64,000 nucleotides of DNA from Trochalopteron elliotii (taxonomy: Eukaryota > Chordata > Aves > Passeriformes > Leiothrichidae): assembly GCA_024734555.1 (NCBI GenBank), contig JANPWX010000028.1, forward strand, positions 451,694 through 515,693, given 5' to 3'. Made by a program: the position numbers and the translations under genes. Every line of letters begins with the position of its first letter. The stretch's first letter is position 1. This document shows positions 1 to 12,200 of the stretch, one piece after another. The notes under the pieces were generated by a model that was not told the origin of the DNA, searched no databases, and saw only the letters and a program-made list of their open reading frames with translations.

Positions 1-185
1 GGCGGCTGCGAGGAGGGCTTCCTGGCGGCCTCCCCGCCCGCCTCCCCCGGCGGCTCCCCTAAGGGCTCGAGGCCCGGCTCGCCGCTGCCCACGCCGCAGG
101 CGCCGCGGGTGGACCTGCAGGGCGCGGAGCTCTGGAAGCGCTTCCACGAGATCGGCACCGAGATGATCATCACCAAGGCGGGAAG
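1..185 (+). CDS. TBX18: TBX18 coding exon A (partial at 5' edge), start of the T-box
   Basis: Frame 1 is open from the first base and encodes 61 complete residues. The first part is Ser/Pro/Gly-rich with several SP and TP pairs ([19 protein letters not shown]). The second part starts the T-box with [19 protein letters not shown]. The donor is gggaag|gtaacg, so the intron interrupts an Arg codon after two bases (phase 2). No start codon or acceptor precedes it, so the exon continues upstream. If the gene has eight exons as I recall for mammals, this is exon 2. The exon is very GC- and CpG-rich. Confidence 0.96.
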
Positions 186-240
186 GTAACGGGAACGGCG
201 GGGCCGCCACCCGCGCGCTCCCGGGGCGGGCGGGCACATC
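1..240. promoter_or_regulatory. Edge of a CpG island covering the TBX18 5' coding region
   Basis: The first 240 bases are strongly GC-rich with many CpG dinucleotides. Composition then drops sharply to AT-rich intronic DNA after about 240. This fits the 3' edge of a CpG island around the 5' end of a developmental gene. The transcription start is not in the window. Confidence 0.7.
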
Positions 241-3200
241 AAAGCGGGCCAAAACCGGGGGAACCCTCCAGATTTACGAGGCAGGTAGATGGCGATAATG
301 TTAGATGGGCACGGGAGCATGTGGCGTTTCGGGTTTCCTGTTCATTAGGGCGAGGTCTGGGAGCGCCGTGCCCTTCTGGGGGGAAGCTTTTCCCCTTTCC
401 AGGGATACACATGGTAAAAACCTGGGAAGTATAGAAGTATTTGGACTTATTAGAAATTACAAAAACATATTTTATTGAATCCATATGCTACCGTCTGCAT
501 TTTCAGAGAGGCTTTATTAATGATTGAAACGCAGTCTTAAACAGCACGAAGCTGCATTTGTCTTAAGAGAGTCCAGTCGAGGATTTTCTATTTTATCTTA
601 CAGGTGCACTGAAATAACAACAAAAACTAGTTAGCCATAGTCAGGTTTTTACCCTCCTGCTTATTCAGAAATGGCGGAGATCGGATTTTTGTTTCCAGTA
701 ACTAATTTAATAACTTTTTTGTTAGTATATAGATATATATATATATTTGCACAGCAGCAAATACTGAGTAAACTGGAGTATCCTTCAGGTTTTTAAAATA
801 CAGAAGAGTATTTTATTAGCTTGCAGTCAAGACGTTTCTTTTTTCTTTTTTATTTTTTCTTTTTTTTTTTCCTTCAAGAATGAAGTCTTCTGATAAAAAG
901 CATGCCAAGCTAAGAGTTAAGGGCAGTTTAATGTTAAAACCACCTCACTGGTTAATTAATCCGTTTCTTCACAAAAGGATCTAAATCTTGAACGTTTGGG
1001 TTTTGGTCGTTTTTGTTTTATTTTTTTTTTCAGAAATTTGCTTGTAGATTCGTTTCTGCTTTCAATAAAGAAGTTTTACTATACCTTTCAAAGACAGAGT
1101 AGCTCTCGCACTTCACCTTTAGTAAGTTGCAGACAGGAAGTCCCGTGTCAATAAAGACCATATTGTTTGGTTAGAGCATGGCACATTGGCTTTTATAACT
1201 GCATCCTTGTGGTGTTATAATTGTATCACAGTGGATTTAGCTTTCCAATTCGCTGCTACAGCAATGAGACACCATTTTCTGCTCACACTTGAAACTCTAG
1301 TAGCAATTTGCCTTTCTGTGAGCCTTGGGCTTCCTGGGTGGAGGTGGTGTTTGCACATCTCCAGGAATACATTTCTTACTGATATCTCAAATGGGCTTTA
1401 AATGTGTGTACTGCTAAAGTAAAGTCTCAAACCCAAATGATTTACTGTCTAACAATAAAGTTGAAATGATGTGGTAATAGCTGTACTCCCAAAGCGTATC
1501 CCCAAACATACGAAGCATTGTTCGAGTAAATGCACTCTAGAAATCTGTTTTGACATATCGAATGGGCCATTTCATGGCTGTGTAACTATAATCGTCCAAA
1601 AGGACTCTGTAGGCTAAAAGGAAGAACGAGAAAAATCCCACGAAGTGGTTACTTTTCCTAAACAACCATTCCCAAGTCTGTTTCATATTAAAAATGACCT
1701 CTCTCTTTCCAATGTTCAGGCGGATGTTTCCTGCAATGAGAGTGAAGATCTCAGGTTTAGACCCACATCAGCAGTATTATATTGCTATGGATATTGTGCC
1801 AGTGGATAACAAAAGATACAGGTATGGTGACTTTAAGGCAAAAAACATATGATGTAAGCTATAAGGTGCTTGGCTGTTGGAGGAAGATACTAACACAACA
1901 TAAATTAGCAGAAGATCATGTTTATCTCTCCTTGAAGGTTATTCTTTTCATCCCAGTGTATTTTAAAAGACCATATTGTACCAAGTATGAAAAAGCAACT
2001 AAAATTTGTGTTGAAGCTTTTTATGATACATTTGCCTCACACTATGTATGTACTGTGGGCAGATGCTCAGGTTTGGCTTTCAGAGTGCAGTTCTACTGTG
2101 GCCAGGAAATGTTATCATATTTTATTCCTCCTCCTGGCAATGGGAATTATTTCCTATTAACAAATAAATATGAAAATGTACATTTTTTTAGTGCCAAATG
2201 GTATTAACATTAATTAATAACATTAATAGCATGGATATCTGATTTGAATACTTATATGCTATCTTATAAATAATTCATGCTTCAAATTGCTTATATAATT
2301 TAATTTAAAAGCTGTTTATCACTGAGATATTTGGTTGCTTAGACTCAAAAAGGATAATGTTTCTAATTACTGTTATTTAAAGAATTAATGGCATTATTGT
2401 CTGGAAAATGATGTGAGGAACAGAAGGGGTTTGTTGTTCTTTGAACATTTAGGAGTAGAAATTTTGTGCTGAAGCTCTCACTGTTTCCAGGGTAGTTGTG
2501 TTTTGAGGGAGCTGATTGGGCTCTGCAGAAGGCACTGATCCTGTAGAAATGTTTGCAAGCTTGGGCCCGCAGCAGTTCCTGTTGTGAGTTGAAGCCGTTT
2601 CCAAGGTCTTGCTTTTCGGATGCAATCCCTTGTTCCAGAGTAGCCAGGGGGAAGCCTGGCCAGAGCAGTTCAGAGGAGACAGGATCAGGTCTTTACCAAT
2701 TGTGGGTTTGATTGTTTTAACCTGTACTTAGTATAATGTAGGGAGAACCGCTCCGGATTTAATTCTAGAACTAGGAACATTTCAGACCAAGATTAAAAGG
2801 TTGGTTCTGCAGGAATGCTGCCTTGTTTCCTAAGCAAATGCTGCCCTGTGTTTTTCCTGTACTTACCTCATTGACTGCTATTTTGTAACTTTCTTGTGTG
2901 GTGTATAGGACCTTCCTTATGACCATTTCAAATTTTCAGTTTTTCAGCAAGGGGCATCTGATACCAGGGCTGACAATGCCCAGCATGTACAGTTAGGGGA
3001 GCCTTTCCTGTCTCTACCATAGAGGAAAAAATGCTTCTTTTTCGTTGTACCAGTGCAGTTCAAATGGAAGCTTTTTTTTTTTTTCTTTTTCTTTGTTTTC
3101 CATGTGTGCATTTACTCAACAATCTAAACATATGATTCCTAGGAGGTCTGAACAATTCATAAATTCGTAGAAAAAGCAAGATAATAATTCCAAATAAATT

Positions 3201-6200
3201 AAAATGTTAGTACTAAAAATTAAAAGCAGTTATACTGAGTATGAATTGTTTAAATCTCATTTCATTTAAAATAATTATGGTCATGCTGACCTGCACTGTC
3301 TTCACAGTGTGTGATACATGGTGCCCAGAAAACTGAAGTAACTTAACAAGTGTTGTATGAAGGGCAGTATTTTCTTAGTTGACAAATGTGAATTTTTTTT
3401 CATATTCATGTATTTGTAACCATGCCTTTAAGCTTTCTGCTAAATAATAATGTCTTACACGTTTTACTCGAGGCTGTTTGTGAAGCTTCACACACTGTCT
3501 TGCAGATCTTTGAATTTCATAGCCATGACAGCAGTCACATGGAGCCTAATCTTTAGCTGACAGAGCAGCTAGCAAAACAAATAGAAATGAAGAAGATTAC
3601 ATCTAGATTTCTAGCAAAATTTGACCTTATAAATATTTGGAATCCTAAGCTGTAGCTCTGATGTGTATTTATCACTGAATTTGTGTTTATGAATATTTAT
3701 AACTTTACTTTTTTAGGGAAGGAATATATTTAGTATAAACCAAGAAATATAAAATAAATGAAAAACATTACAGCAGTGATCTGGGGTGGAGAATTTGTCT
3801 CTAGGAGAGGATTTCACCACCATTCTAGATCTTAGCTGGGCAGCTTGATTTGAATTGTATGGAACGATGCCTGCATTAGATAATTTTGTTTTCTGTTTTC
3901 TGTTCTGACTATGTTGCTTGTCTTTTTCTGATAAGGAGCTGAATTGTGAAAAAATATGATTTGGTAAAGTCTTTCTTGTTTTCATTTAAAAACACAGCTG
4001 AACTACTGGAATTTTACTGTACTTGAAAAAAACAACTTTCAGTTAATGCCTTTTAAACTGCCTTGTGAAGTGTCTGCCTTTGTATTAGGTTTTCAACCAA
4101 AGCAGGCACATTTTTTTGTTATAAAATCACCTTGTCAGCATTTGCCTATCAAATGACAGACACCGTTTTCAATGTGTTTTCATTTTTTAACCTTTTTGCA
4201 ATACTATTCAAGCCTATTAATATGGTCTACAGAAATAGCAAGAGTATAGTTTCACATACTTTCATTATTTTTCCCAATCACAATGTTCTTTCTCTTTGAT
4301 TGCTTTATTTATAGAGTCCTATATTAGACTCAATATGATAAAACTTCCAAATATGGAATTACTACTCAATTTGATAAAAGAAGTACCAGATTCTTCCCTG
4401 TTTGGTGATGCCTTTTCAGAGCAGAGCTGTAGCAATCAATGAATTGACACCAGCTTAAAGCTTGTTTTGAAACTTAGTGTTGAGACTGTGACTGATTTTA
4501 GGAAGAGTAAGGTCATATCAGAGCATGAATTTTAACTTTATTTTTGCAGGTGCCAAAACTATGTTTTGAAACAAACAAACAAATTCTTTTTGTTTATGTA
4601 AAGTTGAGTCCTTTCATGTTTTGTTAATTGACCGGTTTTTTGCTGTATGCTTGGGCCCTAATTTATTAATGCTGAATGGGTCTAATAAATTGTTTTGGTG
4701 CTTGTGGTTAAAGGTATTTGTTTTCTTTTTACAGGTATGTTTATCATAGTTCCAAGTGGATGGTGGCTGGTAATGCTGACTCCCCGGTGCCGCCTCGTGT
4801 TTATATTCACCCTGATTCACCCGCCTCAGGGGAGACGTGGATGAGACAAGTGATCAGCTTTGACAAACTGAAGCTTACCAATAACGAGCTGGATGATCAA
4901 GGGCATGTGAGTACTTGCTGTTTGGTGGCATTATGTGTAGGCATGTTGCTCAGCCCAGAGAGGCTCTGACGTACAGCTTCGGCGTGCCAGAAATAGGCTT
5001 GACTTTTCAGAGTTGTTTTGGAACTTTACTCTCCAGATCTAAAATCTGCTTACTTTCTGCTCCAATAATTAACTGCTTATTAGAGCCTGCTGTTTTACTC
5101 TCCCCTCAAATAGAGAACCCCTTCTACAAAGTAAGACTTTACAAGGCTAAATTGCCTAATACAGAGGGGGAGAATTGCTGTCGGTGTTTCCCACCAAGCG
5201 TGTTACTTGCAACTTCAGCTACGATCGAAGAGGACGCTTAAATTCACAAGTGGCTAGGAGAAACATTACTAGTGTGTAATAACGTCACATGGATAAAAAT
5301 ACACTTAAGTATTTTCTTAACCTAAACATTCGTGTGAAATCCCGTGAGGTGTTAATAATTGCAGTCAAAAACGAACAACATGGGAGCTGGGTTTGCTCCG
5401 ATGATGATTTATTACATACCTTATGAGGCAAGACCCTTTCACAGCTGAGGCTCATTACTTCTGAAAAAGCTGGCGAAGACGTATGCAGTATGAGTGTTCT
5501 GTTTGCAAGTTCTAAATTGTTTAGTTATGACATTATCTAATGTGACAAAATGTGTTATGTTAATACTTCCTTTTCTCTTCGAAACTGTTGAAACATGACA
5601 GATGTAAGCCAGTATCATTCCACCAATCCCTAAAATAGTTTTCCTTGACACCTTAAGAAATAATTAAAAAATGAGGATTGTTTTTAGTCAGGGTGAAGCC
5701 TTTGATTTTACAAAGCCCTGTAATAAATGGCAAATGTTGGCATCCTTTCAGAAGGAGCATCAAGTTCCAAGTGGTAGAGCTTTAAGATGTTAGAGGAAAG
5801 TTTTTAGACAGGATGTGGATTCCGTTGTCCTTAGCGTAACTCGATTTATTAACCAGGATACTTTCTCCTTCAAGGAAAGGAGTGAAAGAAAATATACCTG
5901 GTACAGAGTGCAAAGACACCACACTCAACTTTCAATACAGTTGTAACTCTGTGACATTGAGCCAGGTATTTTGCTAATACATAGTCTGAGATTTCCCCCC
6001 CTTATTTGTGTTTGCAAATGCGATTAACAGAGGCAGGAGTACAGGAGCGTGGCTGACCTAGCAAGTGTGATAACAAGGATAAAAAGACTCCAGTTTGTGC
6101 AATAATTTTCATAATTTAATTTTGTTCTTCCGTAAAAGAAATGTGGGGGTATTCACATCTCTTAAGTTAGCAGTGATTTTCTTAGGATAATACAAAAGAG

Positions 6201-9200
6201 ATTTTATATTGCTTCTTTCTAGAATTACAGTTACAGAGTCTTATTTGGCACTGTTCATTTGAATTAAGGTTAGCACATGAAGTTCCCTTAGTTTCCCGAG
6301 CATTTGTGTATTTGTGACTCCTCTCAAGTGGAAGTTGTTTTGCCTGAATCCTGAGTCTATTGTAAGGGCTCTGAAAGTGAAGCAGATGCAAATGGGTAAA
6401 ATGTTGCTTTTCCAGCAGGGAGTTGGTTTTTGTACTTGGTGGGTGCAGAGGGATGATCTATGGGTGCCGTGGTCCACCTGTGTGCACTTGCAGTTGCAAA
6501 CTGGCCTGTGATAAAATATCAGCTATGCAGGGAATTATGTTACTGTATTTTTCCTTCCCAGATTTTAGCTTTGTTTTTATTCTGAACCAAAACCTGGGTG
6601 GTGTACACAGCACACCGTTATTTGTAATATGGGGGGGATATAAATTTTCTGGTCTTTAGTTAAGTATTTCGGCTTGGAAACGAGTGAAGCAAAGCTCAAG
6701 TACAGTGATTTGAGACACATTGAACTGATTCAGAGCTATGGCAGTGCCCCTCCTCCCCAGAATGGAAATTTAAGTATTAAAATAAAAGGACAAAAGAAGG
6801 ATGACTGCAAAATAATTTCATATTTCTCAAATCTGGGAAATTGCAAACATGTCATTCATAATTACCAGAAAAGGCAAAAGCAGAAAGCAAAAAAGTGTCT
6901 CTTCAAATGGGTACATTTTTTCTTTTAAAGCTATGGTAGTGTGGAATGCTGTATTGAAAAAGCTGTGTAGCCTCTGAATGCCTCTAGCAATAATGGAAAA
7001 CGAATAATCATATTTTGTGATGAATATAAAAAAACAATTGTTTCTCATAAGCAGGAAGAAATCATTTTTCTTAGGAAGAAATCATTTTTCTCAGGAGGGT
7101 ACCAGGGGACGGATGGCGAATTAGAAGAGCTAGGAGTCAAAGCTGTAGTGTCCCTCCAATATTTGTTCTTATATCAGAAGTTCTGACTCTCCCACCCCTG
7201 TATGGGACATGGGATATATTTTAGATTATTAGAAAGTGGGTTTTTTCCTCCCATGTGTAGGCAGAGTGGTTCAGAGAAGCCTTGGTGGGGATTCCACCAG
7301 GCAGTGTTGGGCTTTAGCTGTTGTTCTTTGGGGATGCTTTCCCTGCTTTCTGGTTCTGGCAATTTAATCCTTGTTGAAATTGTTCCTCTATGTTTCCTGT
7401 GCTCATCAAAGGTGTAAGCTTTTGCAGAGTTTTTGTGTTACAGTCCCGGGGGTAGGTTTTGATCTTGCAGGCATTGAGGTACGGGACTTGTGTGATACCA
7501 ATCTAGAGTCCTTTTACCTATTCTAGAGTATTAACTCTCAGAATCTCTGAGAGAAGTCGCCCATGTCCGTGAGAATAGAGACAATGCAAATGGGCACTGA
7601 GGTAGGATTCCTGCGCAGTATTTATGTTGTGGTGGTAGTTGGTGGCAGTTCATTTCCCTTGTTGCCCTGGGATTAGCATTTTGTGAAAGGAGATCAGCCA
7701 TTTCTAAGAGACTCTAGCACTTTCCAGATTCCGTGCTGCCTGCTGCTATTTTCATCGACGTTTCAAGTGGGAGTTTGTGGCTACACAATTTTATAGCGCT
7801 GCTCAGCTCAGAGATTTTGAAGTACGTATCTGCACATAGGACACCATCTGATACATGGGTTTCCACTTGCAGTCTGCAGAGATGAAAGAAAAATTTGTAT
7901 GGACATGTTTTCCTTGTGTGTTTCTGATCTCAAAAGGAGTTCCAGGGTGAATTATCTTGCTTTGGAAATACTGCATTCTTATAGAGTCATGAAGACACAG
8001 ACTGTGGCTTTTGTGTGTTTCATCTAAATTGTGATTCTAAGGACAAATAAACCTGGGTTTTGCAGTTGTCACAGAAAAGTGCATCGTCTGGATGCTCTTT
8101 GTTAATGCCTCTCATCCCTCTCTCATCTGTGGAGTGAGTGCTGTATTGTAAAAGCAGTCTCTCCCTCAGGCTGCTTAGAGCTGGCTAATTTTTCTATTTC
8201 AATGCAGTTTTTAAACTGAATTTCGGTGGAGGGGGAAAGTCAGTATTTTTATGCTATTTTCCATGCTTTTCAACTGAGTATTTTTTGATGCAGAGGAACA
8301 TCATTTAACTTTTAGTGAAAATGGGGCTGTTAGTGTGTTAATTGTTCCTTGGTGGTTGGGGTGGGTTTTTTTCCCCATTTGAAAGTGGGGCGAGGCTGAA
8401 AGCAGAGGCGGACTGTAACTCTGCCCAGACTTGGCTCCTAGTAGCGAGCTCTGCTTACAGTCAATGGGCAGTTCTTGTCACAATGTGTTCTTGTCACAGT
8501 GAAAAGCTGTGAAACATCAGCATTTGCACTTGCAGTTTTCATCTTAGTACAGAGGGAATCCATGCTCCTCAGCCCCACAAACTTCCCTAACTTCAGAGAG
8601 CCTGAGTGCTTGTGCTTTGGAGAGAGGATAAAGGAGGATTTTTGTTGGTTGTGGGGAAGTGACTGTAGTGTTGGCACCGCCAAGTTGCTGGAGGATTGGT
8701 GTCTCCCCTGTGAAGGAGTATCTGGCTCTCATTTGTTCTCGCTGAGATGGTGGTGCCATGATGGTGCTCATGCTCAGGGTCAGCTCTGAGGCCTCATTGT
8801 GGCAGCAGCTCTCAAAAGCCATTGCAGAGGTATTCCCAGGTTTGTGTGGCTGCAGGTGCTCTGGTGGCCTTTGCTCTGCCTCCTACCTATGGGCTCCCTG
8901 CTGCAGTGTCTTCTGTCTGATCATGATTTCTTGACAGCTGCTGTAGCCAAAGTATAATTTTACTTTTTGTGAGAGAGCTTTATTCCTGCATGAAGTGTTT
9001 TGATCTTGTTCTGTGAGGACTTTGTAGAGAGAGGAAGGCTCTTCGGCTGTGAGTTGAATGTAATGCCACTTCATATTTGGAAACACAGTGGGACTTCTGA
9101 TTGGGGTTTTTTTGGTGTTGAATTTTAAGGGCATGAAGGGAAAGTTGCTGTTTCTGCTGATGAACTGTTAGATCCTCTTGTGTGCTTTTAAATGTGCAAG

Positions 9201-12200
9201 CACTGTGGAATGAAGAGCCGGAATCTCCTTTTTCTTGGTAGCTTTAGGTGATGCTTTGAATTATAGAGCTAGACTGTTTTTGGAGTGGATGTTGCATCTC
9301 CCTCTCTTTTTATGTCCTGTCTTCATGTGTTGCTCTGTAATTCACAAGGGCTTTACAGTTATGCATTATTTAGAGTCCAGAATCCTTCAGATCAGTAACA
9401 AAGTTCCCATTGTTAGAAGACATGGTACAAAATCAAGAAAAAGAAAGCATTGCTATGGATTTGCTAATTGCCAAAACAGTGTGTCAGCGCAAGAAATTTC
9501 AGTACGGTACAGAGGCCAGACAGGTTGCTCTTGGGAGGTGACATGGATCAGTTTAGCTGTAATAGCCACCCAGATAAGCAGTGGGAGGTGTTCATCTCTG
9601 TGCTGCTTTGGTTTCACTTGTTCTGATGTGTGAGCAGAGCTCTTTGTAGCTGCCAGGATTATCGTTGATGTGTGGGCCAGCAGTGGTTTGCACCACAGAG
9701 TTGATGGGGTCAAGTAATCCATGTGGGAGAGAACGTGGTATGCTCAATGGCACCCAGACAAATGGCAAGGCACAGAATACACTGGATTTGAACTGTGCAA
9801 CATCTTTTCTTGATAATTTCTTTTTCTGTTGCACCAGTGTCTCCCCTGGTACCACTGAGTGTTCACAGGAAAACAGGGTGAGGAATGTGCAGTCCTCTCT
9901 GTGTTTTCATTTTGTCGATCTTTGCCGTTGGAGGACTGAAAGGAGTGTTGTAAAAGAGAAAACACTTTTGCACGATAAAAAATCTTGCTCTGTTCAAGAT
10001 TCTAGAAACATGAAAAAGACTTTGTATGAGAACATCCATAGGACACTCCCTGAGCAAATTAATGGAGCCTGTGATGTCACTGTCAAAATCTTACTCAAAG
10101 GCCAATAAAACCCCTGATTATCCAGAAACTTGCCTTACCAAAACAGGGTCATGTAATCTGGCCAGGACCAAGTGTATTAAACTAGTCAAATTCCAGTTTA
10201 TCCAAATGAATGCACTGTCCTCTATATAATTTGGGTGAATGAACTTCCATGGTGTCTGACATAGGGGCTCTGTTGAGTGCTTGAGCACACGCACATTCTG
10301 AGCCTACTCAAGGAGCAGGAAATTAAAAAGCTTCCCAGAATGCAGATTAGTGGTTCCACAGGCCAATAGCCATAGGACTATTTATTTATCAAGTTACTAA
10401 TTTCTTAGGGCTTCCAACAATAATAGTTGAACTTCAATTTTTTTTCTTGAAATCTTCTATTTTAATAGTGGTTAGTTGAAATGAAGTAAAGTAGAGGAAA
10501 AATTCTGTATTTTAAATCTCTTTTAAAATTGGGGTGCAGTACCAACAGGTATTCGTGTGTTTAATTTTATACAGTATGAGTTCATCCACCACTCTTTAAT
10601 GATTTCTTTTTGATTGAGTTTTTGTATGCTGGGAGGGGTTTTTATTGAAATCCATTGTCTGTTTTATAAATTAATTGTTATTGACACTTGAGAGTTTTGG
10701 ATTTTGTTATCACTTTACTCTTAAGTTTATGCTTCTTCAGAGTGTGAGAGTCTCAGCTTGTGCTCCAACCAAGATTTGTTTCCAGCCTTTGGGATATAAG
10801 GAAAAAATTTCTCCAATACCATATCCTGAAGGTTCCAAAAACAAAAGGCAAATTTCTGCTGCTGTTAACCCTGTTAGGTCAAATCCAGACTTCAGTGGAA
10901 AAAAGAGACAAAACTTTCATAATTCCAGTGGGATCTGACTTCCTGATTTCTTTTTTTTTTCCCTTTTTTTCCTTTTTTTCCTTTTTTTCCTGTTTTTTGA
11001 GCTAGTTTCAATTGAGCCAATCTCTGAATTTGGAGCTTGTGAGTCGTAATTTTTAAATGCTCAGGGCTGGCAGTAACATAAATGCACAGGGATTAGACTA
11101 CTGTAACAAGAACCTTCAGAGGTTAAAGAAAACATTTGATTTCCAGTAAGTGGCATGGTAAACACATACCATAATCGGTTCCAAAAAGCTATTAGTCCTG
11201 AAACAGCAGGGTGTCCTTTCTAACAAATGCTGTCTTTTTCCTTTCACGACTGTGTAGATTATTCTTCACTCTATGCATAAATATCAGCCTCGTGTGCACG
11301 TCATCCGAAAGGACTGTGGTGATGATCTGTCCCCTGTCAAGCCCATCCCTTCAGGAGAAGGGGTGAAAGCCTTCTCCTTCCCAGAGACTGTTTTCACTAC
11401 TGTCACAGCATACCAAAATCAACAGGTAATTTTGGCTTTCTGGTTAGCACTTTACAGGCTTTTCAGAGCAGACCAGAGATGTAAGAGATAGGAGAAAAGC
11501 AGATGCTTTCATTATATCACTTATTAAAATAGAATTATTTAAACCCTTTTTTTTCTACAAGTAGCTTTCACTGTTAGTATTGCTGTAGTGCCTGAAGGCT
11601 ATAGCTGAGCCTTCGGAGATGCTGCATGTAAAAAATCATTCGTATTATGGAGATCACACAGTCTAATTAGCATGCTTAATGGTGTCTTGATTATAAATAC
11701 AGCACTGAAGTACAAGGCAAAGACCAGTCTAATTTTTAAAGGTGTTTCTCTACATTTAAATGTAGATACAGGTCTGGAGAGAATTTTTAAAGCACTTCTG
11801 TTCCTGACTCCAGTGCTTTTAATAGTCCCAGGACCTTAACAGAGAAGCTGAGTTCTGAAGAAAGTTGCAGTTGTTTTTATTAACAGCATTCAGCTTATAT
11901 TATTAAGGGCAATTTATCTGGGTCCACATGGATTCAAAGTCAAAAGTAAACTGCAGGTTGTATCCCTTGGCCCTTTCTACCTCTTGTTTAAGTATTAGCA
12001 TACATAAAGGCACTATAGTTAGTGTTGTGACATTTTATCAATTCCATATAAATTATTACAGTTGTATTTTTTGAATTCACATATGCATTGATAACTTTAC
12101 AAAGAGAAGAGCAGGAGAGCTTTGTAAATACTGAAATATAAGTATTTGGTGACTTTCCCGTTTTTTAAAATAAATTACAGTTGTTTGAGGGTGGTGTGTT

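Larger units (their letters stand above)
4907..11257 (+). other. TBX18 intron C (6351 bp, largest visible intron)
   Basis: The intron runs from gtgagt to gactgtgtag. Its first 750 bases have clearly more CpG than the rest. A 20-bp tandem duplication sits at 7053-7092 and a 9-bp-period pyrimidine repeat at about 10951-11000. The stretch 9235-10229 is poor in stops on both strands, with open frames up to 147 codons (9665-10108 plus), but shows no motif or splice context I recognise. I see no nested gene that I can support. Confidence 0.85.

Noticed and set aside
1782..2207. 141-codon plus-strand frame overlapping exon B
   Set aside because: It is in a different frame from the TBX18 exon, runs into intron sequence and resembles no known protein.
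4718..4969. 83-codon open frame presented as a free-standing gene
   Set aside because: It is TBX18 exon C read with unspliced intron on both sides; the splice sites at 4735 and 4906 explain it.
11273..11491. 72-codon open frame starting at an internal Met
   Set aside because: It is TBX18 exon D running past its donor at 11426 into the intron.
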